From NCBI GenBank assembly GCA_036924085.1, contig JAVGWX010000002.1, forward strand, positions 53,116,105-53,180,104: a stretch of 64,000 nt of DNA. Direction: 5' to 3'. The notes beneath the pieces are model-generated. The model made no database searches. It had not been told where the DNA came from and was given only the letters and a program-made list of their open reading frames with translations. This document shows, one piece after another, positions 22,920 through 33,771 of the stretch (its first letter is position 1; every line of letters starts with the position of its first letter). Made by a program: the position numbers and the translations under genes. The stretch comes from Ariolimax columbianus (lineage: Eukaryota > Mollusca > Gastropoda > Stylommatophora > Arionidae).

Positions 22920-24029
22920 TTCTTCTTTACCTGCCAGTATTTACAAAAGTAGACCACCATGTCTCATGTTGTGACCAAACCAAGACAATCTACCGTTTTT
23001 TGGTATACTTTTAATTAGTTGTATGTGTGTTCCTGTATCTTTAATAACTTGCTCGCTAGACTTCCTCCTGCCCAGCTCACTATATACATCCTGCAACAGC
23101 ACACCATCTCAAAAGCTAAGATCTTTTAATCATTTGGGGTGGGGGGGGGGGGTGGGGGGGGGGGGGGGGGTTAAAGCCCATATCTCAGATACATACAATG
23201 TTACGAGCCAGTAATGGACGGAGCTTACTCTTTTAAACAACTGAATATTGATGTTACTTGATGTTAGAAGCGGTTTCTCAAGAAATTTTTTTATTGACTT
23301 CTACGATTCTAGTTCTGATTCCAACTTCTCAACTCTCATCTTCTGCAATTATTTGGCCCAAATATGAAAACCTCTGTAATTGTTCCATGGTCTGCCTCTC
23401 GATGCTGATATTTATTATTTTTTGTTTGTTTTGTTGTGGCTTTTATTTAGAATCTATAACAAGAATGTTACAACTGCAGTAAAATATCTTTAATGTGTCC
23501 TGTTCGGATCTCCATGAATATTTCATTGGAAATTCGTAAATTTTTTTTGGTGTAAATCATGTTATCGAAAAAAGCTTAATTTAAAAAAAACTGGCTGTGA
23601 ATGGGAAGACAAATATGTTTATAGCAAGTATATTACATTTTCAGCCATAAAAACGTATTTTTATATTTCAGTGGGTGAATAAATTGTTCAAGTTAATGTT
23701 TTCATCTTTTTTTTTCTTCTTTTTCTTACTAAAGTGAACTATTTTTGTCCTCGTTCTTTGGTAGAAATCTGAAAATATCGTCTTTTTGTAAAAAAATTAA
23801 AAACAAACACCAATATGATCATAGTAAACTAGAGCAAGTGACACATTACACGTGACTAACGGATATGGTTGCTATGCCAATGTGTGCAAGAGACGATAAA
23901 ACGTGCCACGATCTCTCCACAGAAACAATAATTTAACGTTCTAGAAGCCATCTTAAATTATAAAAAAACATTATGCAACTTGTAACAATCAAGGGAGGTC
24001 TTCTTCGATAGCAGACGTGTTCAGATTTA
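22920..24029. other. AT-rich intergenic sequence with poly-G tract
   Basis: No gene recognised. A long G-run broken by two T lies at 23138-23171. Frames at 23023-23214 and 23258-23482 have no domain. Homopolymer A/T runs are frequent. Confidence 0.5.
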
Positions 24030-24423
24030 ACAGGAATGGAGCGGGTCAGCGTAAGAACAGTGTATGTGAAGCGAGTTAGTGTAAGAACACTGCATGTGAA
24101 GCTCGTTGGTGTACGGACAGTGTATATGAGGGAGGTCGACGTAAGAATACTATGTGCGAAGCAGTTCTGTATAAGAACATTGAACAGGAAACAGATTAGT
24201 GGGAAATCACTGTATGCGAATAAGGTTAGCTCAACAACACTGTATAGGAAGCGAATCAGTGCAAACGCACTGTACATTAAGCAGATTAGTCTAACAGTGT
24301 ACTAAAAGAGAGTCAGGAAAAAAAACGACATATTTAAAGCGTGTTACTGCAACAACACTGTAAGTCAAACGGATCACTACCAGAACACATCATGTAAAAC
24401 AAATTAGTGCAAAAATAATGTAT

Positions 24424-24474
24424 TTCTTCTTCTTCTTCTTCTTCTTCTTCTTCTTCTTCTTCTTCTTCTTCTTC
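24424..24474. repeat. (TTC)17 tail microsatellite
   Basis: A pure TTC run that is the 3' tail of the I-1 LINE on the minus strand. It produces a poly-Glu open frame (24334-24582) that is not a gene. Confidence 0.97.
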
Positions 24475-25070
24475 GTACGCAGTCAGACAGTAACCATTAT
24501 TTTTTCGAAAAAAGCGGCGGTCATCCTGAGGCTGCTGACACTGCCATAGAGCTTGTCTTGCAGTTCCACTGGTGATGGCCATATCTGCTCTCTCTGATCC
24601 TCGTATGTCGGGCAGTTCTGCAGCAGATGTTCAGCGGTCATTTTACCGGTACCGCACGGGCATTCGTCGGTACCACCTAACTTTAATTTGTTGAATAGGT
24701 GGTGCCTCAGTCTATTGTGGCCAGTGCGAAGTCTGAAGACAACGACCTGCTCTCTTCTGTTCAACTGGTAATAGGCATCGTTTTTGGTGTAACCAGTATG
24801 TTCGGTTTCCCATTTGGTCATGTATCTGGCTTTGATAAGCCGTTTTGACTCTTCGTACGTCAGACTAGTATCTGTTTGTGGTAGTCTTGCACCTTCTTTT
24901 GCCAGTCTGTCTGCCTCCTCGTTGCCTTGGATGTTGCAGTGCGATGGGACCCACTGTACCACTACCCTTTTTGGTGCGGACTGCTGGCACAGTTTGCAGA
25001 GTGCTGCTCTTAAGTAATTAAGCTCAGTGTTTTTCTGGCTTTTTAGCGCTGTGACTACGGCGAGAGCATC
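24426..25070 (-). mobile_element. I-1 LINE copy 2, 5'-truncated, in array
   Basis: The longest copy of the family here. Minus-strand frame 24483-25070 starts inside RNase H (DALAVVTALKSQ), then VVQWVPSHCNIQGNEEADRL with the late RNase H His/Asp block, then LTYEESKRLIKARYMTKWET, RREQVVVFRLRTGHNRLRHH, CPCGTGKMTAEHLLQNCPTY and FFEKIMVTV-stop. The 3' tail is an uninterrupted TTC/GAA tract at 24424-24474. The frame is intact from truncation point to stop, so this copy is young. The probable TSD is TGTATTT (24419-24425 and 25077-25083), extending to 13 bases with 2 mismatches. Codons upstream of 25070 in the open frame belong to the array. Confidence 0.93.
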
Positions 25071-25207
25071 AAACAGTGTATTTGAAACGCGCTTGTGCAA
25101 GGACAAAGTGCTACGAAACAGACAAGTGCAACAACTCTTTCTGTGTGAAACAAATTGGCGCAAGAACAAAGTGTATGAAATAAGTCAGTGGAAAAACACC
25201 TTATATG

Positions 25208-25562
25208 GCTTGGCTTCGTTCGTTCTCAATCTCCCGCTACCAAACACTGAAAAGGGCTTAAGTAGCAGAATGTAGTCCAGAGAACGGAATGCGTTGTGTC
25301 GAACTTTACAGCTTGACTGCGATATTTGCACCTTTCTGTCCAACACATCCGACTTCAGCAAGCATTTTGTGAGTACCGGGTTAGCATTCCCTCTTCGATC
25401 CCTTCTCCTTAGCCAGTCTGCCGTGCTGCAGCCTGTTATCCAGGATCACCGCGTGGAGGTGTAGAAGGGTCTTGGCAGCTATGGTTCGCTGGCCCTGACG
25501 GTAGCAGTCAGCTATGAGTGGCTGACCACTGCAGCTCATGCGCTGCTTGGCATCTTGATCCC
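25208..25562 (-). mobile_element. SINE C copy 1, 11-bp TSD
   Basis: A ~355-base element bounded by a perfect TSD CACCTTATATG (25197-25207 and 25563-25573). Starts GCTTGGCTTCGTTCGTTCTC, ends CATCTTGATCC. On the minus strand the right end reads GCAGTGGTCAGCCACTC, which is A-box-like (TRGCNNAGYGGT); no clean B box is seen. The opposite end would be the 3' tail, an AAGCC pentamer. It sits in the 30-bp array. Class is inferred from TSD length and tail. Confidence 0.85.
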
Positions 25563-26390
25563 CACCTTATATGAAATATGCCACTGTATTTTAAACATGT
25601 TAGTGCAAAAACAATATTTAAAACGATGTGAAGATCGTGTAGAGCATTGAAGAAATCTGATAAATGAAAAATCTCACAGATAACCTTAAACAAAACACGT
25701 AAAATAATTTCTCAGAAAATACATATACATCACGCCATGTAAGGCACATAAACCTGTTGCATGAAAATAAGCACAATTCCTATTTTACAAAACAGTTCCA
25801 TAAAAGCACATCTGTTTGACGTGAAACAATCAAGCACAACAATTAATTACATTTAATTATCAATTTCACATGAGACAAAACATATAAAGGATTTATATAT
25901 AAATATGTCAACTTCACATCAGACAAAACACAAACAGAATTTATATATAAATTAAAAAAACATAGTTACATAAGAGCACATACATTTCACATGAACATGT
26001 ACACAAAAAAAGTTACATAAAAACATATCAATTTGACACTAAACAAAACAAAAGATATAGACATCAATTTCACATTACATAAAACAGTACTAAGAAACAT
26101 CAATTTCACATGAAACTTTGCACTATATAGAATATAAAGACACCAATTTCATATGAAACCCCAAAAAACATTGACGTAAAAACGTATCAATTTCACATTG
26201 AATAAAAAACATTGAATAAAAAACATTATATAAAAACACACCAATTTTACATTGGATAACACATTTTCTCGAAGACATAAATTTCATGTTAAAAAAATCA
26301 CCCAAAGCAGTTACAAGTAAAACACACATCAAAATAATTTTTAATAAAACGTCCCAAACATTTTCACAGGACAAACATTAGCAACAAAAC

Positions 26391-26739
26391 ATCGATTCTT
26401 TGGACAGGAAATGAGAGCAGATTTCGCTTCCGATTTTGCAAAACGAATTCTGCCATTTTTAGTGTTGAATGTTAAAATTAGCAGACATTCGACCTGTCAC
26501 ATTTAATGTGCAAGGATTAGGCCTAGAGTTGGAAGTGACATCACTCAGGCAGATTCATAGGTGCTAAATATCTTTGATTAAATGGCAAAGGGCGTATATA
26601 TTGATAGTTTATGTAAGCCGCTGGTTGTACACACTCGTCTCCGTTCCTTCCCTGATTGGCATACTTTGATTTCAAACTCCTGTAATGTGTAGACATATCA
26701 AATATTCATTTTCAAAGGCTCTGCTATATGAGGGCGGTA
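26391..26739. other. Unassigned sequence
   Basis: No gene or repeat family recognised. Confidence 0.4.
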
Positions 26740-26912
26740 ACCATCTCCTCTCCCTCGCCGCTTTTACTTCCCGGACTGAACCGGTACCCCATTTAAGGCT
26801 GGGTCGACACGGGAGCGATTGCGGTCTGAAAAAAACATTACCGCCTCAACTGGGGCATGAACCCAGGACCACTCAGATGAGTTGCCAGCGCGCTAACCAC
26901 TGCGCTACGCGG
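26740..26912 (-). mobile_element. tRNA-derived SINE (family gamma)
   Basis: On the minus strand 26912 down reads TCCGCGTAGCGCAGTGGTTA then GCGCGCTGG (clear A box), and after the expected spacing GGTCCTGGGTTCATGCCCC (B box GGTTCATGCC). This is a good tRNA-like head. The body contains the GGGTCGAC word seen at 17600-17640. The head lacks a perfect cloverleaf, so this is a SINE, not a tRNA gene. No TSD found. Confidence 0.75.
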
Positions 26913-26938
26913 ATTTATATTTAGGAGCATGGAATTGA

Positions 26939-27021
26939 TAATCAAATTGTATAAACCACTAGTTAGACCTAGGTTGGAGTACTGTGTGTATGTGTAGAGT
27001 CCTTACCGAAGAAGAGATATA
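26939..27021 (+). pseudogene. CR1-like LINE copy 2, left piece
   Basis: Reads LYKPLVRPRLEYCVYV-stop-SPYRR, matching 580-640 of the first copy (LYKALVRPRLEYCVQVWS). It is broken by SINE C at 27035 and further sequence; the continuation of the same LINE resumes near 28065. Confidence 0.8.
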
Positions 27022-27034
27022 CACATAATAATAT

Positions 27035-27384
27035 GGCTTGGTTTGGCTTCGTTCATGCTCAATCTCCCACTACCAAACACTGAAAGGGCTTAAGTAGCAG
27101 AATGTAGTCCAGAGAACGGAATGCGTGGTGTCGTAGTTTACAGCTTGACTGCGATATTTGCACCTTTCGGTCCAACACATCCGACCAGCAAATATTTTTT
27201 GAATACCGGGTTAGCATTCCCTCTTCGATCCCTTCTCCTTAGCCAGTCTGCCGTCCTGTTATCCAGGATCACCACGTGGAGGTGTAGAAGGGTCTTGGCA
27301 GCTATGGTTCGCTGGCCCTGACACTAGCAGTCAGCTATGAGTCGCTGACCACTGCAGCTTATGCGCTGCTCAGCATCTTGATCC
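27035..27384 (-). mobile_element. SINE C copy 2, 13-bp TSD
   Basis: A 350-base element with perfect TSD CACATAATAATAT (27022-27034 and 27385-27397). Begins GGCTTGGTTTGGCTTCG and ends ATCTTGATCC. It is about 15 bases shorter internally than copy 1 (CCGTCCTGTTATCC in place of CCGTGCTGCAGCCTGTTATC). It lies inside the CR1-like LINE copy 2. Confidence 0.9.
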
Positions 27385-27397
27385 CACATAATAATAT

Positions 27398-28064
27398 AAT
27401 AAAAATAGAATGATATAATAATAATGTTCGCGTAGGCATCAAAGGCCCGTTGTGTTGATCGACCACTACCATGTCCAACTGCCACAGCTACGTTTATGCG
27501 TAGCGTGTCGACCCAAATCCCTTCAGACTCCCCAGGTGGAGCCGCGTACTCCGCAACCTTGGGATGAGGGTCGTGAGGAGTGTGTTAGACCAATGTTTGT
27601 GTCAGGCTTTCCGTGTCTGTCCGTGTCAAACTCCATGTTTTAATGTGTCAAGGTGCCGAGTCTTCTGATTGTGTCCACCTTTTGTTGAACGTCACCCTTG
27701 CTGTGCTGAGAATACAAGGTTAGGAGAAGTATCATGTAACCTCCGGCGAAGGGAGGGGAGAGCAGGAGGAAGTCGGCTTCAATCCGAGCAGAAAGGTTCT
27801 CGAGTAGTGATAATCTGGATTGAATTCTGGTGTGCAGTTAACCGGAACGTCATGGATTGGTCTCACACAGTTTGAGCCAGACATCAAATGCAGCGAAATG
27901 CAGCAAAACAAACAGGATAACCGATCGAAAGCACACCAATTCCACAGAATAAAGTCCTTGATACCACCTGGTGAAGAAGTTGTGAAATATAATCTTAACA
28001 GGAACTACAAATCATCAGAAAACTCGACACAAACACCAGAGAGAGTCGAGAGCCCAGCCACTAA
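27398..28064. other. Unassigned insert within LINE copy 2
   Basis: Sequence separating the two halves of the CR1-like LINE. No domain recognised in frames at 27452-27643, 27669-27875 or 27820-28131 (the end of the last overlaps the LINE). May be one or more further insertions. Confidence 0.45.
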
Positions 28065-28510
28065 GAAGAATACAAAGAAGAGCAACACAACTGATTGTGG
28101 GATTCCAGGATTAGTTATGAGGAAAGACTAAGAAAAACAGGCAAACAGTGTCTTGAAAAGATAACAGTTCGATGTGTTTAAATACAGGCTTATAAGAAAA
28201 TCAACGGAAAGAATAAATCAGAGTATAACACGTTATTCAAAATACAACCGCATACAAGAAGAAGATGGCACAGCTACAAATTAGTTAAAGAAAGGTCCAG
28301 ATTAGATACCAGGAAATAATTTTTTAGTTAGAGAGTTGTGAATGCTTGGAATGCATTGGTACAAACAATAGTGGAGGTGAGACAATTAATGCATTCAAGA
28401 ATAGATCGGATGCCCAAAGGAATTTTTAGATCAAGTGAATGTAAAAGAAACTGGTTGTATATACAGACTCTGCAAAGTCTTCTAAACCAGTATAAAGATG
28501 TTCATTCAAG
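28065..28510 (+). pseudogene. CR1-like LINE copy 2, right piece
   Basis: Matches 660-1100 of the first copy in order: AAGAATACAAAGAAGAGC, ACTGATTGTGGGATTCCAG, TATGAGGAAAGAC, TGGAATGCATT and the 3' UTR words CAGACTCTG and TCTAAACCAGTATAAA. Many frameshifts. Together with 26939-27021 it is one interrupted copy. Confidence 0.85.
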
Positions 28511-29344
28511 TTAGATGGTTCTTCATGTTTTGTTTTTCTAAACAAACCAGTGGAGGCGCAGTTACGATACTTGTTCCCCCCTAGCCAAGTTCACGCTGGT
28601 TTGAAACCTCGGCAATGTCTATTTTTCCCTCTATCGGGAGTAAAATTGAAAAACAACCTCACCTGCACACTGAGTGGGGACTTTTGATGCAAACCACCTT
28701 TTTTCCCCCCAACCTATAAATCTCTCCGCCCTTACCTCAATGCGCTCTGGGCGGACCTCACCAACTGCAACATTCGATAGTTTGTGTGGGAAAAGTTTCA
28801 CGTTTTTTCAACTGATTGTTAAATCACCTTATAATATCACCTGGAGACTGTCGATGACTTAATTCTGGTGTTATTAACACACGTAACGAGTGATAATAAT
28901 GTCCCTGCCGTAAGCGTGACATTATATTGTTTTTAGACAAGCAATGATTGTTTCTGAAGGCTTAGAAGCTATGGGTAAGAACCAGCTGTCAGTTTCTAAA
29001 TATCAGAAAACATTACCTCCCTTCGATTGAAACTTAATGGTTGCCAACGCAACAATCGTATGTATAACACGCAAAGAGTATGTTTGGCATATGCCTGATT
29101 ATATAATTAGCTCCCATTTTTACTCAAATTAAAGTATATGACAGGCACTGAAGCTGGCCTCTTTACAGGAAGTCTGTACGTGAACATTTGTTGCGTAGTT
29201 CTCTTTAGTGGTGGTATTACATGAGCTTACCAGACCTATGCACAATCATCTTTAGTCACATGTTGCTATATAAGCTGGAACTATTGTAGCTGTCATTTCT
29301 GTTTTAATATATTGTGTGTGCGTATATGGTGATGTTCGTCCATA
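28511..29344. other. Unassigned sequence
   Basis: No gene recognised; the frame at 28674-28862 has no domain. Confidence 0.4.
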
Positions 29345-29435
29345 TGTGAGGGAACATCACTCTCTTTGTTCAGCCGTGTGGACAATATTTGTTTCTGTCC
29401 GCTGAAATGTGTGACTTGCGAGAGGATTTATATTA

Positions 29436-29660
29436 TCTGGTTTTTTTTTCTCGTCCGCCTCATTTCTCTATTCTCCAAGGCGGTGTGCGCCTGTCGACCC
29501 AGTGCATCCGACTTCGACATGCATTTTATGTAAGGGTCTGCTTCCTCCTGAATTTTCTAAGGGCTTGCTTCACCGCAGTAACAGCCGGTGCTGTGATTGG
29601 GGATCGAACCCAGCACCTTCAGATTGTGAGCCGTGTCATTTAACCAATAGCCGCGTCTCC
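29436..29660 (-). mobile_element. tRNA-derived SINE alpha, copy 1
   Basis: The same family as 51422-51669: shared TTTCTCTATTC, CCAAGGCGGTGT, CAGTGCATCCGA, GCATTTTATGTAAGGGTC and a B box on the minus strand (GGTTCGATCCCC at about 29600-29612). The head ends near the A-box-like GCTATTGGTTAA. The TSD is probably 29424-29435 and 29661-29672 with 10 of 12 bases matching. Confidence 0.8.
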
Positions 29661-29732
29661 TGGATTGAGATTAAGGGGAGCAAGGTTTGGGCAATTTGTC
29701 AACTGCACACTCTCGTCCTGAGCTACCTTTGG

Positions 29733-30003
29733 GATTCCGTGGCGAAGTAGTTAGGTCGTCGGATTCGTGATCAGGTGGTGTGGGTTCGGACTCCGCTGTC
29801 TTTTTCGCGGGTCCTTATTGCGAAGTCGCCTGCTTCTCGTAGCTGCCCCCGAATCGTCTTGTCATTGACTTGCCACTGGGGTCCGGCGGCTTGAGACGAG
29901 GGAGTGAGGATAAAAAGTAGCGCAGTTAATCCTTACTAAAAATATCGCTGCAAATAAATTATGCCATCATCGTCTACGAAGGACGGCGGCCTTTGCCTTT
30001 GCA
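29733..30003 (+). mobile_element. tRNA-derived SINE beta
   Basis: The plus-strand head reads CCGTGGCGAAGTAGTTAGG (A box TGGCGAAGTAGTTAGG) and after 30-odd bases GTGGGTTCGGACTCC (B box). The body runs through GGGTCCGGCGGCTTGAGACG to the 3' end near 30003. The TSD TACCTTTGG is perfect at 29724-29732 and 30004-30012. The uninterrupted repeat B copy shows the empty site. 271 bases is normal for a SINE. No second copy of this family in the window. Confidence 0.87.
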
Positions 30004-30119
30004 TACCTTTGGCCAGTGACAAGACATTATCGAGACGACTGGAGATAGCACAGGATGCACATTTATCTTCCCAGGGTTTACTTTCGAAGCCTTTCCCGTA
30101 AACAGGTATTCGACAAGGC

Positions 30120-30258
30120 ACCCACACACATACACACATATACACACATACACACACACATATACACACGCATACATATACATACACACACGCACATACA
30201 CACATATACACACACACATACACTCACATACACACACACATAAATACATACATACACG
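30120..30258. repeat. (CA)n / CATA simple repeat
   Basis: ACACATAC/CACATATA-type tract generating spurious Thr-His and Cys-Val open frames on both strands (for example 29936-30494 minus). Confidence 0.95.
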
Positions 30259-30352
30259 TTCAAGTCAGTAAACAGTAAGTAGCTCACACATGACTGCTTA
30301 AAAATTCCAAAATGACACGAACATGAAAACCATTTATTATTATGCTTACATA

Positions 30353-30405
30353 TATCCACATAATATCCACATAATATCCACATAATATCCACATAATGTC
30401 CACCA
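30353..30405. repeat. 11-bp tandem repeat, ~5 copies
   Basis: Unit ATCCACATAAT in direct tandem. Confidence 0.95.
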
Positions 30406-31470
30406 ACAGTGATACACTTACCCTTTCGCTTTATCAGTGTCCCAAAACCTGCAGCATAGAAGTTGTTCGTTTGCTGTCCCAGCCACATCTGCACGTCACG
30501 TTCAACATCTGCGTCATGCGCGAGACGTCTACCGCCAAGAACAAATCACACGAGCACCATTTTGCATTTGTTACACTGATAATCGTTACACGCCTGTCAG
30601 CTCGAATAACCCCCGTAACCCGCCACACAGATGCCTCTTTTGTAATCTGATCAGGACGACCAGGTCGGGTTTCCTCAGAAATTTTTTAGCGTCCTTGAGA
30701 AAAATTTACCGACCTAGTTTTACCCAACTTTACACTTCGAGTCGTAAAGAGGAAGCATTTTCTAATAAATATCCTTAGCAGAAAGTCTATTTGTCCCTCT
30801 TCATCAACCCCCCTCAACCACCCCCCCCCCCCCAACCCCCCAACCCCCAAAGTCAAACAGAAAAGTACAACCGCACGCTGCTTTTGTATTGTACACTCTG
30901 TCAGCAGGAACGCCATTTTAAAATATTGTCTGCGCACGTGTTATTGACGCCTATCGTGTTTTACATGCAGTAATGACAATCTTGGATATTATCACAACTT
31001 CATGATACCTTTAGAAAGTACTAACTACATTTTTCAGCTATGCTATATCAGCGCGGGACCTAGTTATTGACTTTACCTCATGCGTGTGTGGTGCGTGTTA
31101 AGTATATAGAAGTGAGTGGGATGTCCTTTTAAGAACGTCGCTTTTACAATCGCCAACCTATTTGGATGTTATAAGGTTCTTGGCAGTTGTGCAGTACGGT
31201 AGGTTGCTATAACTTTCGTAGAGAAACGGTTGTGCCAAGAAAAAAACTTCGTATCTGCCAAATTTGACACTGTGGGTTTTGTACGCGTACTTTGGGATTG
31301 AGAAACCGAGCGATTTTCACCCCTAATCCTCGCTGCCTATGTGTATATATGCATGTATGACTCTTGTGATAAAATGTTATGAGTACCACAACGGAAATAT
31401 AGGTGATGACATCGTTATTGTTTCAACTGCTGAAATATCAATTACGCCAGCCAGCTAAACACATATAATT
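30406..31470. other. Unassigned sequence with poly-C tract
   Basis: No gene recognised. A C-rich tract lies at 30806-30850. Overlapping frames at 30396-30778 on both strands carry no domain. Confidence 0.45.
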
Positions 31471-31475
31471 TGTAA

Positions 31476-32560
31476 TTGGGGACTTTTGGGGCAAGTGTGG
31501 GAGGTAGACAACCAGACGAACGTTACATCGGCGTCTTTTCTGACGACATTAGATATGCGAGAGGTGAGCTTCTGCCTGTCTTTGCCTCAGCACAGAAGCT
31601 CCATGTCATAAATACATACACCAAAAGCCGACTGGAAACAGATGGACTGGGCGCTCCAAAAACCGGGAGACTTTAACGGAAATCGAAATGCTAAGTGATG
31701 AACATCTGCTGCAAAATTGCCCGACATACGAGGAAAAGAGAAAACACATGTGGCCATCACCAGTGCCAACACTAGACAAGCTCTATGGCAGTGTAGACAG
31801 TCTCAGGATGACAGCTGCTTTCTTCGAACAAATTCAAGTTGACGTCTGACAGCGTACGAAGAAGAAGAAGAAGAAGAAGAAGAAGAAGAAGAAGAAGAAG
31901 AAGAGGAAATGCTAAGTGATGACCCCCAATGTGTTACAAATGGGGATGTGCTGCATTGAATAAATATAAACAGCAACCACAGACCCATTAAGGTGACTTT
32001 AAACGTGGCCTCGTTACCTAATAAAAGACAATGTCAGATTCGCACAATGCTGGATGCTGTTAAGCTGTCAGAGAATATCTAGCAGAAGGATTGAAGGTGC
32101 GCGTAATCTCATACCTGTCAACTGAACCAGCTGCCAGAAATGCTGAAACTGTGGTGAAAGTCCCTAAGTCAACAAAAGGCAGTCCCATCAGCGAGGACAC
32201 ATACAAACTTCTAACTGCGAGGAAAAGACTGAAAGATAATGTCCGTCCCTGCACAGAACACTCCAGTTATTCGAGCTGAACAAGCTGATCAGAAGCAAAC
32301 TAAAGGATACGCTTGAGCGAATTGATCAGAGTAGCTGAAACAAGAGACAGTATAATAAAGTACAAGAAAAGTCTTCTCCCTTCAAAGAGTATAATGACTG
32401 CCATAAAAAGGCATACAGTGTCGTCGTGATGGATACATCAGAATTAGAGTCAGAATGTCAGAGGTGTTATACCGACCTTTCTGCAGCAAGGACGGTAGTC
32501 ACCGAATCTGTGCCTTTACCAAAGATCGAACCAGATGAGGCCCAACAACCAGTCAAAGCC
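31476..32560 (+). pseudogene. RTE/BovB-like LINE endonuclease region, interrupted
   Basis: 31476-31690 reads GGRQPDERYIGVFSDDIRYA, then RGELLPVFASAQKLHVINTY and TKSRLETDGLGAPK. This is the middle of an APE-type endonuclease domain, as in RTE LINEs. After removal of an I-1 LINE insertion (31702-31905) plus one TSD copy, the frame continues EIEMLSDDPQCVTNGDVLH and NHRPIKVTLN, the end of the APE domain with the S-D-H-R motif changed to S-N-H-R. The remaining stretch to about 32560 is linker with several stops. The N-terminal part of APE and the RT are absent. Confidence 0.75.
31702..31905 (+). mobile_element. I-1 LINE copy 3, 17-bp TSD, nested in LINE
   Basis: 204 bases only: from HLLQNCPTY through KLYGSVDSLRMTAAFFEQIQ and VDV-stop, then GTACGAAGAAG with a (GAA)n tail to 31905. 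Perfect TSD GAAATGCTAAGTGATGA at 31685-31701 and 31906-31922 (the last two bases are ambiguous). It landed inside the endonuclease coding region of another LINE. A plus-strand insertion in a plus-strand host. Confidence 0.95.
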
Positions 32561-33155
32561 CCATGACGATACGGATATACAAATAAAGTAATTTAGGCTG
32601 TCCGGGCCACACTTACTAACATTTAGCTACATTGCTAAATATCTTGTAGCAGCAGACACACGGAGCCCACCATAGCATCCAGCAATTTGAGAACTGCCTG
32701 AAAGTATCAAGAAGGGTTTGTTTCACTATACGAATTTTAGAACCGTTAATCCAATTGAATGTCAAGTGCCTTTCTGTCGCTCTCCCAAATTACAATCTAG
32801 GTAGATTTGCGAATTCAGAAAAGCCCAACAACGCAGGTGACTCACACGCCGCCAAGATAGGCGCCTTAAAGGCAAGCCAAGAAATTCAAACTAAAGAAAA
32901 ATTGACCCAAAAAACGTTATACCCTCGGAAATCTTAGCATTCGAGATGACATCAAGGCGGTCAGAGATACATGGACTGTAAGCGTTTCGGTTGAACAGAA
33001 ACATGTTATGGACGGAACGAAAAGGTTCCGGGTACCACATAAAGACCGGGTTTTGGCAGTCTAAAAAAGTTAGGGAGCGAGCCGTGAAGTGAGAGGATCG
33101 GGATAAGCTCTGGACCGACAGACACAAGTTTAAACGTATCAGGACAAAGAGAAGC
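32561..33155. other. Unassigned sequence
   Basis: No clear domain. The frame at 32755-32937 is unassigned. Confidence 0.4.
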
Positions 33156-33159
33156 ATCA

Positions 33160-33725
33160 TCATGTTGCATGTCATTGGCAAAACATGGCTCTCATCCCAG
33201 CCATTCGATAGGAATCTATCAGCAGTCAGTCTAGGGTGTCCTTGATGTCTTGTGTCCATCTACGCCTTGGTCGGCCTCTGACTCGTCTTCCTGGAACAAT
33301 ACTCTCCCGAACCGCTTTCTCCAGTCCGTCATGGTGCTTGATGTGGCCGAAAAACTTCAGTTTCCGAGACATACCGTGGTTTATAAGCCAGTTCCCTTCG
33401 ACACTCAGATCTTGCAGGATGTCTTTATTTGCTATTTTCTTTACCTAAGACATTTTGAGGATTCTTCTGTAGAATTTTGCATACTATTCAGTTTCTGCAT
33501 CTCTATGGATAATCGTCTCATTATTTTCTTTGCGCAGTCTCCATCATTTGTTATCAAAGAGCCAAGGTTTTCAAAGTTATCCACGTGTTCCATTTCTTCA
33601 GCACCAAACATGATGTTAGGTTGGGGTCTGTGTGTGCCAATGGATATTATTTTTGTCTTATTTATATTCAGGAAAAGATTATGATCTTCACTGTGCTTCT
33701 GAACGGACGTAAGCAATTGTACCAG
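33160..33725 (-). pseudogene. Non-LTR LINE RT C-terminal remnant
   Basis: The minus-strand frame 33441-33716 reads FLNINKTKIISIGTH, then VDNFENLGSLITNDGDC and AKKIMRRLSIEMQKLNS, the post-catalytic RT segment (K.......YLGS.IT.DG.C..EI..RI). With frame changes it continues FGHIKHHDGLEKAVRESI at about 33300-33345 and GRRVRGRPRRRWTQDIKD at 33250-33300, the usual GH..R....L......GRRGRPR.RW.DDIK ending. 5'-truncated after the catalytic box and frame-shifted. Confidence 0.75.
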
Positions 33726-33771
33726 GCCCTCAAGGCTGTTTGAGAGTTTAACAGTGTCATCTGACGCTTTT

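Larger units (their letters stand above)
24030..26390. repeat. ~30-bp degenerate array split by a LINE and a SINE
   Basis: 24030-24425 carries 30-base units of the type GTATGTGAAGCGAGTTAGTG plus TAAGAACACT. The same pattern continues at 25071-25207 after the LINE copy. From 25563 it continues in a more AT-rich, diverged form (ATCAATTTCACATGAAAC words) to about 26390. The two insertions have TSDs, so the array existed before them. Whether the AT-rich right part descends from the same unit is less certain. Confidence 0.75.
29345..30120 (+). repeat. Dispersed repeat B, copy split by two SINEs
   Basis: Pieces 29345-29435, 29661-29732 and 30004-30120 match consecutive parts of the uninterrupted minus-strand copy at 9690-9965. 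The intervening blocks are two tRNA-derived SINEs in opposite orientation. Confidence 0.8.

Noticed and set aside
24334..24582. Poly-glutamate protein
   Set aside because: Translation of the (TTC/GAA) LINE tail.
26833..26912. Functional tRNA gene
   Set aside because: Good A and B boxes but a poor cloverleaf, and an attached body typical of a SINE.
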